NCBI GenBank assembly: GCA_030706665.1
Contig: JAUZOB010000008.1
Location: 1-24,473 of the forward strand
Length of the DNA stretch: 24,473 nucleotides
From: Bacteroidota bacterium
Lineage (GTDB): Bacteria > Bacteroidota > Bacteroidia > Bacteroidales > Prolixibacteraceae
Direction: 5' to 3'
Part shown: piece after piece, positions 15,409 to 23,513 of the stretch
How positions within the stretch are numbered: position 1 is the stretch's first letter
Layout: each line of letters opens with the position of its first letter
Made by a program: the position numbers and the translations under genes
Notes under the pieces: generated by a model
Told to the model about the DNA's origin: nothing
The model's input: the letters and a program-made list of their open reading frames with translations, nothing else
Database searches by the model: none

Positions 15409-17580
15409 CTAACTAATAAATTTCCATTCAGTGACAGAATACTGTTGACTTGTAGCCTTCCCTTCACGAACAAGATTCCCTTTCTGTTTCTTGCTGTCCC
15501 ATTCCAGTTTAACTTTTTTCAGCAATGGAGACCAACTTCCGTCGTCTTCGAACAAAATGGCCGGACGGACATTTTCGCCAAATACCAATGCAGTCAGTTT
15601 AAAGCTATCTGGATCTTCTGTATGCAACGTTGGTTGTGCCAACGGTAAAATGGTTCCGGACTTGATAAACACAGGAATCTGTTCGATGGGAACTTCGATG
15701 TTGTATTCACACTTTCCGGTATATTTCTTCGACGTCCAGAAATTATACCAATCACCTTCAGGCAAATAAACGTTACGATTCTTTTCTCCCTCGACCACCG
15801 GAGCTACCAGCATACTATCACCAACCAAGAATTGATTACTCAGATTACAAACTGCCTGATCATTGGGGTAATCCATAACCAAAGCTCTGAATGGTGGTAT
15901 TCCTTTCTTATGATACTGTACAAACGCAGAATAAATGTATGGGATCAGTTTCATTCGAAGTTCAATAATCTCGCGACATTGTGCTTCCAATTTTTCCCAG
16001 TTTTCAGCAAATCGTCCCTGATTGTTGGCATTCTGTTCGATCTGTTTCCATGGAGCATTTTTCAAGTACCAGGCATTGACCATCGCCAGTGGAGAAAACA
16101 CAACTGTTTGCAATCGTCTGATCAGATCTTCGTTGGTTTTGGCATCCCGAACCTCTGGAGTCCACAACAATCCGGAGAAACCTGATTGGGCTATTCCATG
16201 GATAAAATTCCGGTGATTATACAAATCGCTATAGATAACAAATGGATAAGGGGAAGCCAGTGCCCCTGATGACCGTACTAAGCCGTATGTTCTCTCTTTT
16301 TTCCTATCAAAAATACTTTTAATGGTATCCTGATAACGAATTCCAATCAGACAGTGCATTTGTTCGCCATCAGCTCCTGATGGAAACCGGCTAATTTCGG
16401 GATATGACCAATTACCAGTATAATCTGAATTATCGCATTCATCTGCTTTGTAGCCCGAAGCGCCCAGATCAACATGTTCTTTCTGGTGAAAATTAGAATA
16501 AACCGTTCTTCCTTCCTTGGTGATAAAGTCCGGAACAAGACCGCCCCAAACTTCATAATCGCCAGAATAAGGAATTAAATCTTTATAAATTGGTGAACAG
16601 GGGTTTACAAATGCATGTTCCCACAGATTCACACGAAAGTGCTCTTCTTTAAGTTCATTGAGCATTTGTGCCGGCTTCGGAAACAAATCGCTCCAGACAT
16701 AAGAACACGAATAAGCTGCCGTTTGCCAATGAGGTTCAAGGCCAAGTACATCACATGGAATTTTACTGTCCCGAAAATAGCGGGCCATCCCTTTCACTTG
16801 ATCCTGCGTAAAATCAGACTGTACCCGATACCAGAACCCCAATCCCCAACGCGGAGGTAAGGCTCCTCCTCCGGCAAATAGATTATAACGCTGAACGGCT
16901 TGTAACATGGTTGGGCCACCAAAAACATAGACATCAACTCCTTCGCTACGAGGCACTTCAATCAAAATTTCATTCTCACCGGTCATCTCCTGTAAATCAT
17001 AAGCACCGGTTAAAGCATTCATCCCTTCGCGTTTAGCCTCATTCCGGACAGGTAAATTGGGCCTGCGTTTTTTATTTCCAACATAAACTGTTGCATAACG
17101 TGCTGTGTCTATCAAAATACCATATCCGGAAGTGGTTACAAAAAAAGGAACCGGTGCATGAGAATCGCCAGAATCAATTGATGGATCTGCATTTACACGT
17201 AACATTTTTTTCAATCCGCGTTGTTGAAACGATTGCAACTGAAGGCCGAGACCATAAACATACTCATTGGCTTTTAACGGAAGTTGCACCAAAACTCCAC
17301 GTTGACTGACTGAGCCAGCAAGTTTTACCGGACAAGTGTCAATAACAGGAAGTTCGTGAAAACCATCCTTTGCGGGTTCTATTGTTCGTGTACTTTGTGG
17401 AGTAATTTTTTCAGGAGTGCCAATAGTGAAACGCCAAACTCCAGGCATATATGATTTAAGTTCAGTGCTGTGAAGATCTTGAACCTTTAGCTCACTGGCA
17501 AGAATGGGAGAAGTTATTAAAAGGCCAGTAACTCCGCCCAGACTATTTATGAATTTTCTACGTTGCATCGTTTTTGACAT
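15409..17580 (-). CDS. GH31 alpha-glycosidase with twin-arginine leader (possible alpha-galactosidase)
   Basis: A 723-residue retaining enzyme. The leader MSKTMQRRKFINSLGG has a twin-arginine pattern (RRKFI) then a hydrophobic core to about residue 28. Residues about 45-235 are the N-terminal beta-domain (EYVYGLGLQLQSFQQRG). The barrel begins at PPRWGLGFWYRVQSDFTQDQV (242-262). D380 in GYKADECD fits the nucleophile, followed by WSYPEISRFPSGADGEQMH (391-409). D452 in YPFVIYSDLYNHRNF fits the acid/base. FLVGDSMLVAPV and KSGTILPLAQP mark the C-terminal beta-domains. GH31 includes alpha-glucosidases, alpha-xylosidases and bacterial alpha-galactosidases. The nucleophile and acid/base surroundings differ from the classic WxDMNE and WSGD motifs, and the locus is rich in alpha-galactosidases, so alpha-galactosidase is attractive but unproven. 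Gaps of about 20-30 bases to neighbours indicate one operon. Confidence 0.9.
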   Translation of the reverse strand: MSKTMQRRKFINSLGGVTGLLITSPILASELKVQDLHSTELKSYMPGVWRFTIGTPEKITPQSTRTIEPAKDGFHELPVIDTCPVKLAGSVSQRGVLVQLPLKANEYVYGLGLQLQSFQQRGLKKMLRVNADPSIDSGDSHAPVPFFVTTSGYGILIDTARYATVYVGNKKRRPNLPVRNEAKREGMNALTGAYDLQEMTGENEILIEVPRSEGVDVYVFGGPTMLQAVQRYNLFAGGGALPPRWGLGFWYRVQSDFTQDQVKGMARYFRDSKIPCDVLGLEPHWQTAAYSCSYVWSDLFPKPAQMLNELKEEHFRVNLWEHAFVNPCSPIYKDLIPYSGDYEVWGGLVPDFITKEGRTVYSNFHQKEHVDLGASGYKADECDNSDYTGNWSYPEISRFPSGADGEQMHCLIGIRYQDTIKSIFDRKKERTYGLVRSSGALASPYPFVIYSDLYNHRNFIHGIAQSGFSGLLWTPEVRDAKTNEDLIRRLQTVVFSPLAMVNAWYLKNAPWKQIEQNANNQGRFAENWEKLEAQCREIIELRMKLIPYIYSAFVQYHKKGIPPFRALVMDYPNDQAVCNLSNQFLVGDSMLVAPVVEGEKNRNVYLPEGDWYNFWTSKKYTGKCEYNIEVPIEQIPVFIKSGTILPLAQPTLHTEDPDSFKLTALVFGENVRPAILFEDDGSWSPLLKKVKLEWDSKKQKGNLVREGKATSQQYSVTEWKFIS

Positions 17581-17601
17581 GCTTTATGTTGGTTTTCTAT
17601 G

Positions 17602-18495
17602 TTAAATCTTATTTATCCACTTAAACAATGGCTGCATCCATTCATCCGTCGGCAAATTCAATACAAAACCATGATTCCCCTGTGGGAAAAGATGCATCTC
17701 TGCCGGTATGTGATATTGTACTAATTGTTGGTAAAGCCGAATACTGTTTTCAACCGGTACAACAGTATCGTCACAGGTATGAGTCAGCCAAACCGGCGGA
17801 GTATCTCTGTTTACTTGCATCTCATTTGAAAACAAGGAAATTCTTTCCATTTCAGGATTCGTTCCAAGAAGATTTGTTCTGGATCCTATATGTGTAATTT
17901 TATCGTTCATGCTGATTACAGGATAGACCAAAATCAGAAAATCAGGGCGCAAACTTATATTTTCAGCATTGGGTATATACGACTTATCAAAATGTGTTCC
18001 GGCTGTTGAAGCCAGATGACCTCCGGCAGAAAAGCCCATGATCCCAATTTTATCCGGTCTCAGTTTCCACTCTTTAGCATGTTGTCTTACTGTTTTAATA
18101 GCCTGCTGAGCATCTTGCAAGGGACCAATAGATTTATCTTTCATGATCGAATCACTGGGTAACCGGTATTTCAAAATAAATGCAGCAATACCTTGTCTCA
18201 AAAAGGTCTCAGCAATGCGGATCCCTTCTTTTTGATAACATAACATACTGTAGCTCCCCCCCGGACAAATAATTACTGCAGTACCTGTTGCTAACTTAGG
18301 ATCGGGAAGGTAAATCTCCAGGGTAGGTTTGGAAACATTGGAGTATCCTATAAAATTGCCATTCTCCTCTATCCTTTCTTCTTTTATCGTATTCGGAATA
18401 CTATTGGGAATTTTACCCGGATAGAGCGGAATAATCTCTTGCGCAGCAAGATGAAACGATACGAACAAAAAAAAGAGGAATGTTATTTCTTTCAT
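17602..18495 (-). CDS. Secreted alpha/beta-hydrolase, carbohydrate esterase-like (BD-FAE/acetylesterase type)
   Basis: A 297-residue protein with a type I signal peptide (MKEITFLFFLFVSFHLAAQE, cleavage near AAQ). The single alpha/beta-hydrolase domain shows the oxyanion-hole strand VIICPGGSYSML (74-85), the nucleophile elbow GFSAGGH (154-160, S156), an acidic residue in HTCDDTVVP (239-247, D242 or D243) and the His in GNHGF (273-277, H275). This is the layout of the BD-FAE/acetyl-xylan-esterase-like group often found in PULs, where it removes acetyl or feruloyl esters from glycans. With no xylanase nearby, de-acetylation of a mannose- or galactose-containing glycan is the likely role. It is the first enzyme gene after the long spacer and is followed by GH31 after 21 bases. 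A peptidase function (prolyl oligopeptidase-like) is less likely given the lack of a propeller domain. Confidence 0.85.
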   Translation of the reverse strand: MKEITFLFFLFVSFHLAAQEIIPLYPGKIPNSIPNTIKEERIEENGNFIGYSNVSKPTLEIYLPDPKLATGTAVIICPGGSYSMLCYQKEGIRIAETFLRQGIAAFILKYRLPSDSIMKDKSIGPLQDAQQAIKTVRQHAKEWKLRPDKIGIMGFSAGGHLASTAGTHFDKSYIPNAENISLRPDFLILVYPVISMNDKITHIGSRTNLLGTNPEMERISLFSNEMQVNRDTPPVWLTHTCDDTVVPVENSIRLYQQLVQYHIPAEMHLFPQGNHGFVLNLPTDEWMQPLFKWINKI

Positions 18496-18564
18496 CTAAA
18501 AGTATATAATGTAAAAACTGTGATTTTTTCAACTTTATTATTGCATATCAAATTGTTCAATATA

Positions 18565-18602
18565 TTGATCTATGATAACCATAGCCGGTTTTCATAGATC
18601 AA
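18565..18602. promoter_or_regulatory. Hairpin in the esterase 5' leader region
   Basis: TTGATCTATGA (18565-18575) and TCATAGATCAA (18592-18602) are perfect 11-base inverted arms. Inside them AACC and GGTT can pair after one mismatch, leaving a six-base loop (ATAGCC). The structure lies about 70 bases before the esterase ATG in transcript orientation and is not followed by a T-run on either strand, so it is not an obvious terminator. It could be an mRNA-stability or processing element, or a palindromic protein-binding site. Confidence 0.45.
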
Positions 18603-18780
18603 TTCATTGTTATTCGGCAATTACTTTTCAAGATATTTCGAATTATCACCCTGTTAGTCTCTTCCATTTCCGGCAGGGATTTATGAAAAAGACCTGTAAT
18701 ATTTAGTTTTCAAGATCTTTGGTTATACAATCTTATAGATGCTTCTTTTTAAACATAGATTTTCTTTCTTTCCTCATGCG

Positions 18781-18962
18781 AAATAATTGCAACTCTAGAC
18801 TGATTGGGAAAGAGATGGGAAAACCTCTTTCCATCAGCACACAACCTATCATTTCAGTACCCTTTTTGTTTCAAAACTTTTCAGAATATTAACTGTGTTT
18901 GAATACAGATCGCATTTCAGTTTGTAGAAACTGCCATACAGATACTTTTCTAACATAGTGCC
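18781..18962 (-). pseudogene. Decayed 3' end of a third GH36 gene
   Basis: Not open in any frame, yet homologous to the end of GH36 paralog 1 (5484-7559). In one frame 18811-18858 encodes TEMIGCVLMERGFPIS, against TEMTGRVLMEKGLPIS in paralog 1: 12 of 16 identical. A frame change just upstream gives YSNTVNILKSFETK (18864-18905), against DPKAVYILKNLDSK. At DNA level similarity continues to about 18962 (shared TACAGAT and related blocks). The expected stop position is degraded into AT-rich sequence. Paralog 2 matches much less well here. This shows that another GH36 gene once lay between the DUF4998 gene and the esterase, on the same strand. Only the C-terminal roughly 60 codons are recognisable, so no function remains. 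Confidence 0.8.
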
Positions 18963-19113
18963 TTAAGCTCAACAAATAGACAAAGAGGTAACTACCTATG
19001 ACTATGTACCAGCACAGGGAAATAACACAATAATTTAAATTGTTGTATTAATACATTAAAAAGAATTGATTAACTGCTTATTCAAAATGAATAACATTTG
19101 ACATATAATTGCA

Positions 19114-19156
19114 AAGATCAATCATAAGAGATTTGATATCTCTTATGATTGATCTT
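19114..19156 (-). terminator. Perfect 19-bp hairpin after the DUF4998 gene (terminator or processing element)
   Basis: AAGATCAATCATAAGAGAT (19114-19132) and its exact reverse complement (19138-19156) enclose a five-base loop. The structure begins 5 bases beyond the DUF4998 stop codon in transcript orientation. On the minus strand it is followed by TGCAATTATATG, not a true T-run, so termination may be partial or the stem may protect the 3' end of a processed susCD-lipoprotein message. Its place between binding/transport genes and enzyme genes suits a step-down in expression. Confidence 0.55.
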
Positions 19157-19161
19157 ATAAT

Positions 19162-20280
19162 TTATGGTTGAATTATTTCATCTAAAGTGAGATCACCTCT
19201 CGGGTCGCTCATGGCAACGACCCTCAACAATCCCTTATTGCCCTCTTTAGTTATAAAAAATACTACATCACCAACATGAACTCCTATTTCCTTTAAAGTA
19301 GCACTCATATTCTTAAACGAATTATCGCTTTTCATATTGTAAAAATCTGAAGCCGTAAAATTGGTTTTAGCATATCGAGTTCCGGTATCATGCAATCGGG
19401 ATCCATTGTCAAATAGCATACTATCTAAATCTGTACAACCCAATTTAGCATCTTCAAAATAGATGTCAATAGCTTTCTTTTCTTCTTCGCTTCTTCCACC
19501 AAGTCCTCCCATTGGATTACCTGTTTCAGCATCCATGCAACTTGCATAATTACTGTCCCAACCACCGAGCATTACCTTGGAATACCGTTTTATTGAGGAA
19601 GGTTCAATATTTTTCCATGCAGTATAAAATGTATCAACGGCATCTTCTTCAGGTAAAAACAAAGTCCGTAATTTTAAGTCAGAAGCCATATCGGTTGCTT
19701 CGGTCAAAGTTTCACTATTGGGGACTATTCTTTTGACAACAATACCGTTGAAATTAGTATAACTCATTTCACACCCCACTGAATTATCAACAGGACTTAA
19801 CCAATTGATTGTCAATTTCCCTGTTCTCGACAACGTCGGTTGATTAATATACAAACGATCACCTAATGTTGCTTGGTAAATATCACCATAAACTGTCCCT
19901 GACAAAGGGATTTCAACTGATCTATTCCCCTGATTATTTATCGTATAAACTTTAAACAGATAAGAACCCTCCTTTAGATTTGGGATAATCAGGTTCAGTG
20001 AATCACGATTGTTAACTTTTGTATAGTCGAAGGTAATTGAATCAGCTTTTTGATTCCAGGAAACACGGACCTGATTAACATTGTATGCGTTTTTCAATAC
20101 ACCGGAAAGTTGTACCCGGTTTTTGCCTGAATGAACAACCACCGAATCCATTTTGGTCAAATATTTAATTTCACCATTTTTGATGTACTCCTGATGAACA
20201 TCCATCATATCGTTGCAGGAATATATTCCCGCAACGATAAATGCAAACATCAGAAATTTATAGAATGATTTATTTTTCAT
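19162..20280 (-). CDS. DUF4998-type PUL surface lipoprotein (putative glycan-binding)
   Basis: A 372-residue protein with a lipobox IYSC (C22) and acidic NDMMD after it. Residues about 25-210 match the DUF4998 pattern seen beside SusD genes: YIKNGEIKYLTKMDSVVVHSG near 32-52, then fibronectin-like strands (QVRVSWNQKADS, LKEGSYLFKVYTINNQGNRS, RLYINQPTLSRTGKLTINW). The last 150 residues (YSKVMLGGWDSNYASCMDAE, IDIYFEDAKLGCTDLDSMLF, VGDVVFFITKEGNKGLLRVV) form a second domain I cannot name. It is probably displayed on the cell surface and helps capture the glycan with SusD and the preceding lipoprotein. It is the last gene of the transport/binding group, with a 101-base gap upstream and a strong hairpin downstream. 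Glycan binding is inferred from position and family, not shown. Confidence 0.82.
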   Translation of the reverse strand: MKNKSFYKFLMFAFIVAGIYSCNDMMDVHQEYIKNGEIKYLTKMDSVVVHSGKNRVQLSGVLKNAYNVNQVRVSWNQKADSITFDYTKVNNRDSLNLIIPNLKEGSYLFKVYTINNQGNRSVEIPLSGTVYGDIYQATLGDRLYINQPTLSRTGKLTINWLSPVDNSVGCEMSYTNFNGIVVKRIVPNSETLTEATDMASDLKLRTLFLPEEDAVDTFYTAWKNIEPSSIKRYSKVMLGGWDSNYASCMDAETGNPMGGLGGRSEEEKKAIDIYFEDAKLGCTDLDSMLFDNGSRLHDTGTRYAKTNFTASDFYNMKSDNSFKNMSATLKEIGVHVGDVVFFITKEGNKGLLRVVAMSDPRGDLTLDEIIQP

Positions 20281-20381
20281 GTACTAATTTTTTAATTTAA
20301 TAGTCCTCATATTAATTTTCATGAAGTTTATTCCGAATCGATTAATGTTTGATAAACATTCTCTTTGGGTCATAGTTATTT

Positions 20382-21593
20382 CTAGTTGTAAACTTTAGAA
20401 ACACTTCCCCACCAACTCAGCTCAGTGAAATCAACGAAATTGGCTCCATCCCAAGTTTCTTTTACAACAAGCCGGAAATACCTGATTTCTGTAGGATTAT
20501 TAATCTGGTCGAATTCATATTCATCGCCGTTAAGTCCATGCTGAATATCTTCATCGGTTAATTGTCCCCATCCTGAAGGTTTAGTAGAGACACATTCCGG
20601 ACGAAGTTTCTTCCATTGCGATAAATCATTCGGATCGGCAGGCATTTCCTCGGCTCCATATACATCATACCGATAAGGGTTGCCATGAGTATAAAAGTAG
20701 ACATAACCCGGTCCAATACGCTGATACAGTCTGAATCGACTAAGTTTAACCTTAACACCGAGGTCAATGGTCATAATCTGTGGCATCAAGTGATCTCCCT
20801 GAGTATGTACAGCATCACCAAAGTCGTTGTTGAAAACATTTTCGAACCGACATCCCCAGGCGTCCCAATTAGTATCACTTGACAGAATTACTTTACGCAT
20901 TTTACTTTTATCCAAAGTCTGTTCAAATAACGGTGTGATTTTTGCTATTGGTCTGATAGTATCAGAAACATTGTCCCAACGGTCGCGTATAACAGCGGCA
21001 AAATTAGTTGGCACAGACTTCATGTTACGAAGATTATATGAAGAAGCTGCCTGCGAAGTATAAACGGTATTTACTTTCTTCAATTTATGTGTAATCGAAT
21101 CTTCTGCAAACATCTCAATTGAAATAGGAGCAGTAGTCTTATTTTCCCAGGTGAATTTAGCGCCACCAAAGTCAGCTCTGATCTTAAGAGATTCCTGTAT
21201 CAGTCGCACAGACGGAATAAGAGGTTTCACATTGACCGCCGCAGGTTCCGACAAATTTCCACTTCGATCAACAGCATAAAGGTTTACTGTTCTTTGTAAA
21301 GTGTCACCAAAGCCCAATATTTGAAGTTTATTTTCAAACGTTGAAGCTTTGACTTCACCTTTGACACCGCCCACTAAATCATAAACAGCCTTTACATAAA
21401 GTAAATCATTGTCTGCAGGTAATTTATATTCCACTTCAACCCCTCCATTCAATGACGTTACATTAACGACTGATACTTTTCCCGGAGAAACTTTGTCCTT
21501 AGACAAAGGTCCTAAAGTATCCTCCTTGCAACTCATAAATGCTAACAAATACAGTACTGCCGAGATTAAAAATATTTTTTTCATAAAGTTCAA
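20382..21593 (-). CDS. DUF4959-DUF5126-DUF5000 PUL lipoprotein (putative surface glycan-binding protein)
   Basis: A 403-residue protein. The leader ends in AFMSC (C22) followed by KED, which fits the Bacteroidota surface lipoprotein export signal. Three domains follow: DUF4959, about 25-125 (VSPGKVSVVNVTSLNGGVEV, VKAVYDL, VNLYAVDRSGNLSEP); DUF5126, about 126-230 (IPSVRLIQESLKIRADFGGA, FAAVIRDRWDNVSDT); and DUF5000, an F5/8 type C-like beta-sandwich, about 240-400 (WDAWGCRFENVFNNDFGD, PQIMTIDLGVKVKLSRFRLY, YFRLVVKETWDGANFVDFTELSWWG). This architecture is common directly after SusD in PULs for complex glycans; the C-terminal domain probably binds sugar through its exposed aromatic residues. It starts 24 bases after the SusD stop, so it belongs to the same transcript. 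Confidence 0.9.
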   Translation of the reverse strand: MNFMKKIFLISAVLYLLAFMSCKEDTLGPLSKDKVSPGKVSVVNVTSLNGGVEVEYKLPADNDLLYVKAVYDLVGGVKGEVKASTFENKLQILGFGDTLQRTVNLYAVDRSGNLSEPAAVNVKPLIPSVRLIQESLKIRADFGGAKFTWENKTTAPISIEMFAEDSITHKLKKVNTVYTSQAASSYNLRNMKSVPTNFAAVIRDRWDNVSDTIRPIAKITPLFEQTLDKSKMRKVILSSDTNWDAWGCRFENVFNNDFGDAVHTQGDHLMPQIMTIDLGVKVKLSRFRLYQRIGPGYVYFYTHGNPYRYDVYGAEEMPADPNDLSQWKKLRPECVSTKPSGWGQLTDEDIQHGLNGDEYEFDQINNPTEIRYFRLVVKETWDGANFVDFTELSWWGSVSKVYN

Positions 21594-21617
21594 TTTAGAG
21601 TTTCAATAAAAGCACTA

Positions 21618-23501
21618 TTACCATCCAAGATTTTGAACAAGATTTGTATTCTTAACAATCTCATCCTCAGGAATAGGCCAGAAATAATCACGATCAGAGA
21701 ATGTTCTGTTATACAAATTGGACATGCGATAATACTCAAGGGAATTATTTTTAAAAACATTCCATCCAAGAACCGGAGCACTCTCATACTTTTTGGCAAG
21801 CATCCACCGTCGCAAATCCCAATATCTATGACCTTCAAATGCCAATTCAATCAGACGTTCGCGTTGGATAATTTCGCGCATTCCCGATTTTGTTGATGGT
21901 TTATCCGGAAAAACTGAATAATTTCTCCAGCTTTCAACGACACCTTTCAATCCCGCACGTTCCCTGACCTTATCAATGTAAGAATATACTTCTGCATCCG
22001 GTGCTGCTTTTGTTTCATTCAATGCTTCAGTATAATAAAGATAAAGATCTGCCAGACGAATGATTGGGAATGCATATTTCTCAAAAATATAAGTTTGACC
22101 ATCACGAACCTGACAGTTCAGATTAACCAGTTTCTTAGCATACATACCAGTGTACGAGTACATATTCAACTCAAAGATAGATGCGAATTCATCTTTGCGG
22201 TTATGAATATACCAGGGTTTTTCAATTGGAACTTCCTGTGATCCGTTACCGAACCAAGCGCCTCTGTCAAAAGAAATGCTAGAATAATAACGAGGTTCAC
22301 GGTCGTAATTCAATGCTGCTGTTTCCTCTCCTGGTTCCACGTACATCCATTCTTTATCTGTTGCAGTGCGAAGGTCGTATCGTTTACTAAAATCCCAGGT
22401 AACATCTTCATTGATTGGAACTCCGTTTTTGGTGTAGAATTCTTCAGCCACTTTTAAAGTCGGAGCATGGTTTGAATACGAAGCATTTTGAGTGTACGGA
22501 TACCAGCGGGGACTTGATTTGGTTTGAATATCTGTGGAGCCACTTTGTGTTGATCCCCAAATCAATTCTTTATTCCAAGGTTCGGATATTGAACTCCTCA
22601 AGGAGGCAATCTGCATAATAGTATCGTTCATGTTGTAATAGGTCTTGAAATCAGATTTCTGATATAAGCTGACTTTTGTTGCCTCAGCTTCAGTAATTGC
22701 CTCTTTACAGGCAACAGCTGCTTTTTCCCATTTTTTTGGATCATAAACCGAATTAAACAATGCTTTCCCATCTTTATTTCTCAGCGTTGAATGAACCTGA
22801 TTTCCGTTAAAAAGGGGACTAGCAGCCGTCATCAAAACTTCAGCTTTAATGGCCATGGCAATTGGTTTGGTAATCCGTCCCAAATCAGAGCTTGGAATTC
22901 TTAAAAGCTCAGGCAGATCAACAATGGACTTATCTAGTAAATTGACAATATAAGCGAAGCAGTCATCAACCGGTTCACGTACAACTTTAATAGCAGTAGT
23001 AGAAGATGACACGGGCATACTTTTATCCATAATCGGAATTGGCCCGTACATTCTAAGCAGATAAAAATGATAGTAAGCTTTCAGACAGTTTACTTCAGCT
23101 ATCCATTCTTTTTTCTGGGACAGATCAAGGTCTCTCACCTTGTCAATGTTATCAAGAAACGTATTGCAATCGCGAATGGCAATAAATATTCCACCTCTCC
23201 AGAAATCAAAATAAGGTTTGGTCACGTTCTGGTGGCCTCTTGCCATTTCAGGACCATTACTTCCCAAGTGTGCTCCCGAATAGGCCACATCATCACCGCT
23301 ACTTAACGCAGGATTTTCATCAACACTGGCAAAATCGGGCAAGAAAGAATAACAAGTAAAAAGATATTTCTCTGCATTGTACTTATCGGTAAATGCATTG
23401 TCTATTGTAGCAATATTATCAGGCACAACATTCAGATAGGAGTCACAAGAGAACAGAATCCCACAGAACAGTAGTAAAAGGATATAGTTTTTTTGTTTCA
23501 T
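21618..23501 (-). CDS. susD: SusD/RagB family outer-membrane glycan-binding lipoprotein
   Basis: A 627-residue SusD homolog. The leader ends LFSC (C19), then DSYLNVVPDN, a standard SusD N-terminus. The TPR-rich helical fold is indicated by FWRGGIFIAIRDCNTFLDNI, WIAEVNCLKAYYHFYLLRMYGPIPI and LYLYYTEALNET. The family C-terminal signature is present: YSYIDKVRERAGL, IIQRERLIELAFEGHRYWDL, RRWMLAKKYE and DYFWPIPEDEIVKN. SusD sits as a lid on the SusC barrel and delivers oligosaccharides for TonB-driven uptake. It starts 12 bases after the SusC stop, the usual tight coupling. Length is slightly above the usual 500-600 residues, with the extra in the central glycan-binding region. Confidence 0.97.
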   Translation of the reverse strand: MKQKNYILLLLFCGILFSCDSYLNVVPDNIATIDNAFTDKYNAEKYLFTCYSFLPDFASVDENPALSSGDDVAYSGAHLGSNGPEMARGHQNVTKPYFDFWRGGIFIAIRDCNTFLDNIDKVRDLDLSQKKEWIAEVNCLKAYYHFYLLRMYGPIPIMDKSMPVSSSTTAIKVVREPVDDCFAYIVNLLDKSIVDLPELLRIPSSDLGRITKPIAMAIKAEVLMTAASPLFNGNQVHSTLRNKDGKALFNSVYDPKKWEKAAVACKEAITEAEATKVSLYQKSDFKTYYNMNDTIMQIASLRSSISEPWNKELIWGSTQSGSTDIQTKSSPRWYPYTQNASYSNHAPTLKVAEEFYTKNGVPINEDVTWDFSKRYDLRTATDKEWMYVEPGEETAALNYDREPRYYSSISFDRGAWFGNGSQEVPIEKPWYIHNRKDEFASIFELNMYSYTGMYAKKLVNLNCQVRDGQTYIFEKYAFPIIRLADLYLYYTEALNETKAAPDAEVYSYIDKVRERAGLKGVVESWRNYSVFPDKPSTKSGMREIIQRERLIELAFEGHRYWDLRRWMLAKKYESAPVLGWNVFKNNSLEYYRMSNLYNRTFSDRDYFWPIPEDEIVKNTNLVQNLGW

Positions 23502-23513
23502 TTTCTTTTCTAA

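Larger units (their letters stand above)
18496..19161. other. Long spacer between binding-protein genes and enzyme genes
   Basis: This 666-base stretch is the longest gap in the window and has no intact gene on either strand. It holds, in minus-strand order, a perfect 19-bp hairpin just after the DUF4998 stop, an AT-rich segment (about 18963-19113) where I see nothing clear, a decayed GH36 3' end (18781-18962), about 180 AT-rich bases with stops in all frames, and a second hairpin (18565-18602) about 70 bases before the esterase start. No TAnnTTTG promoter element was found on the minus strand. Confidence 0.7.

Noticed and set aside
18963..19113. Possible further GH36 relic sequence upstream of 18962
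   Set aside because: Similarity to GH36 paralog 1 fades after the shared block near 18940-18962; I could not align the rest convincingly.
20344..20360. Short inverted repeat AATGTTT-GAT-AAACATT between the two lipoprotein genes
   Set aside because: The stem is only 7 AT-rich base pairs with a three-base loop and no T-run; such repeats are expected by chance in AT-rich spacers.
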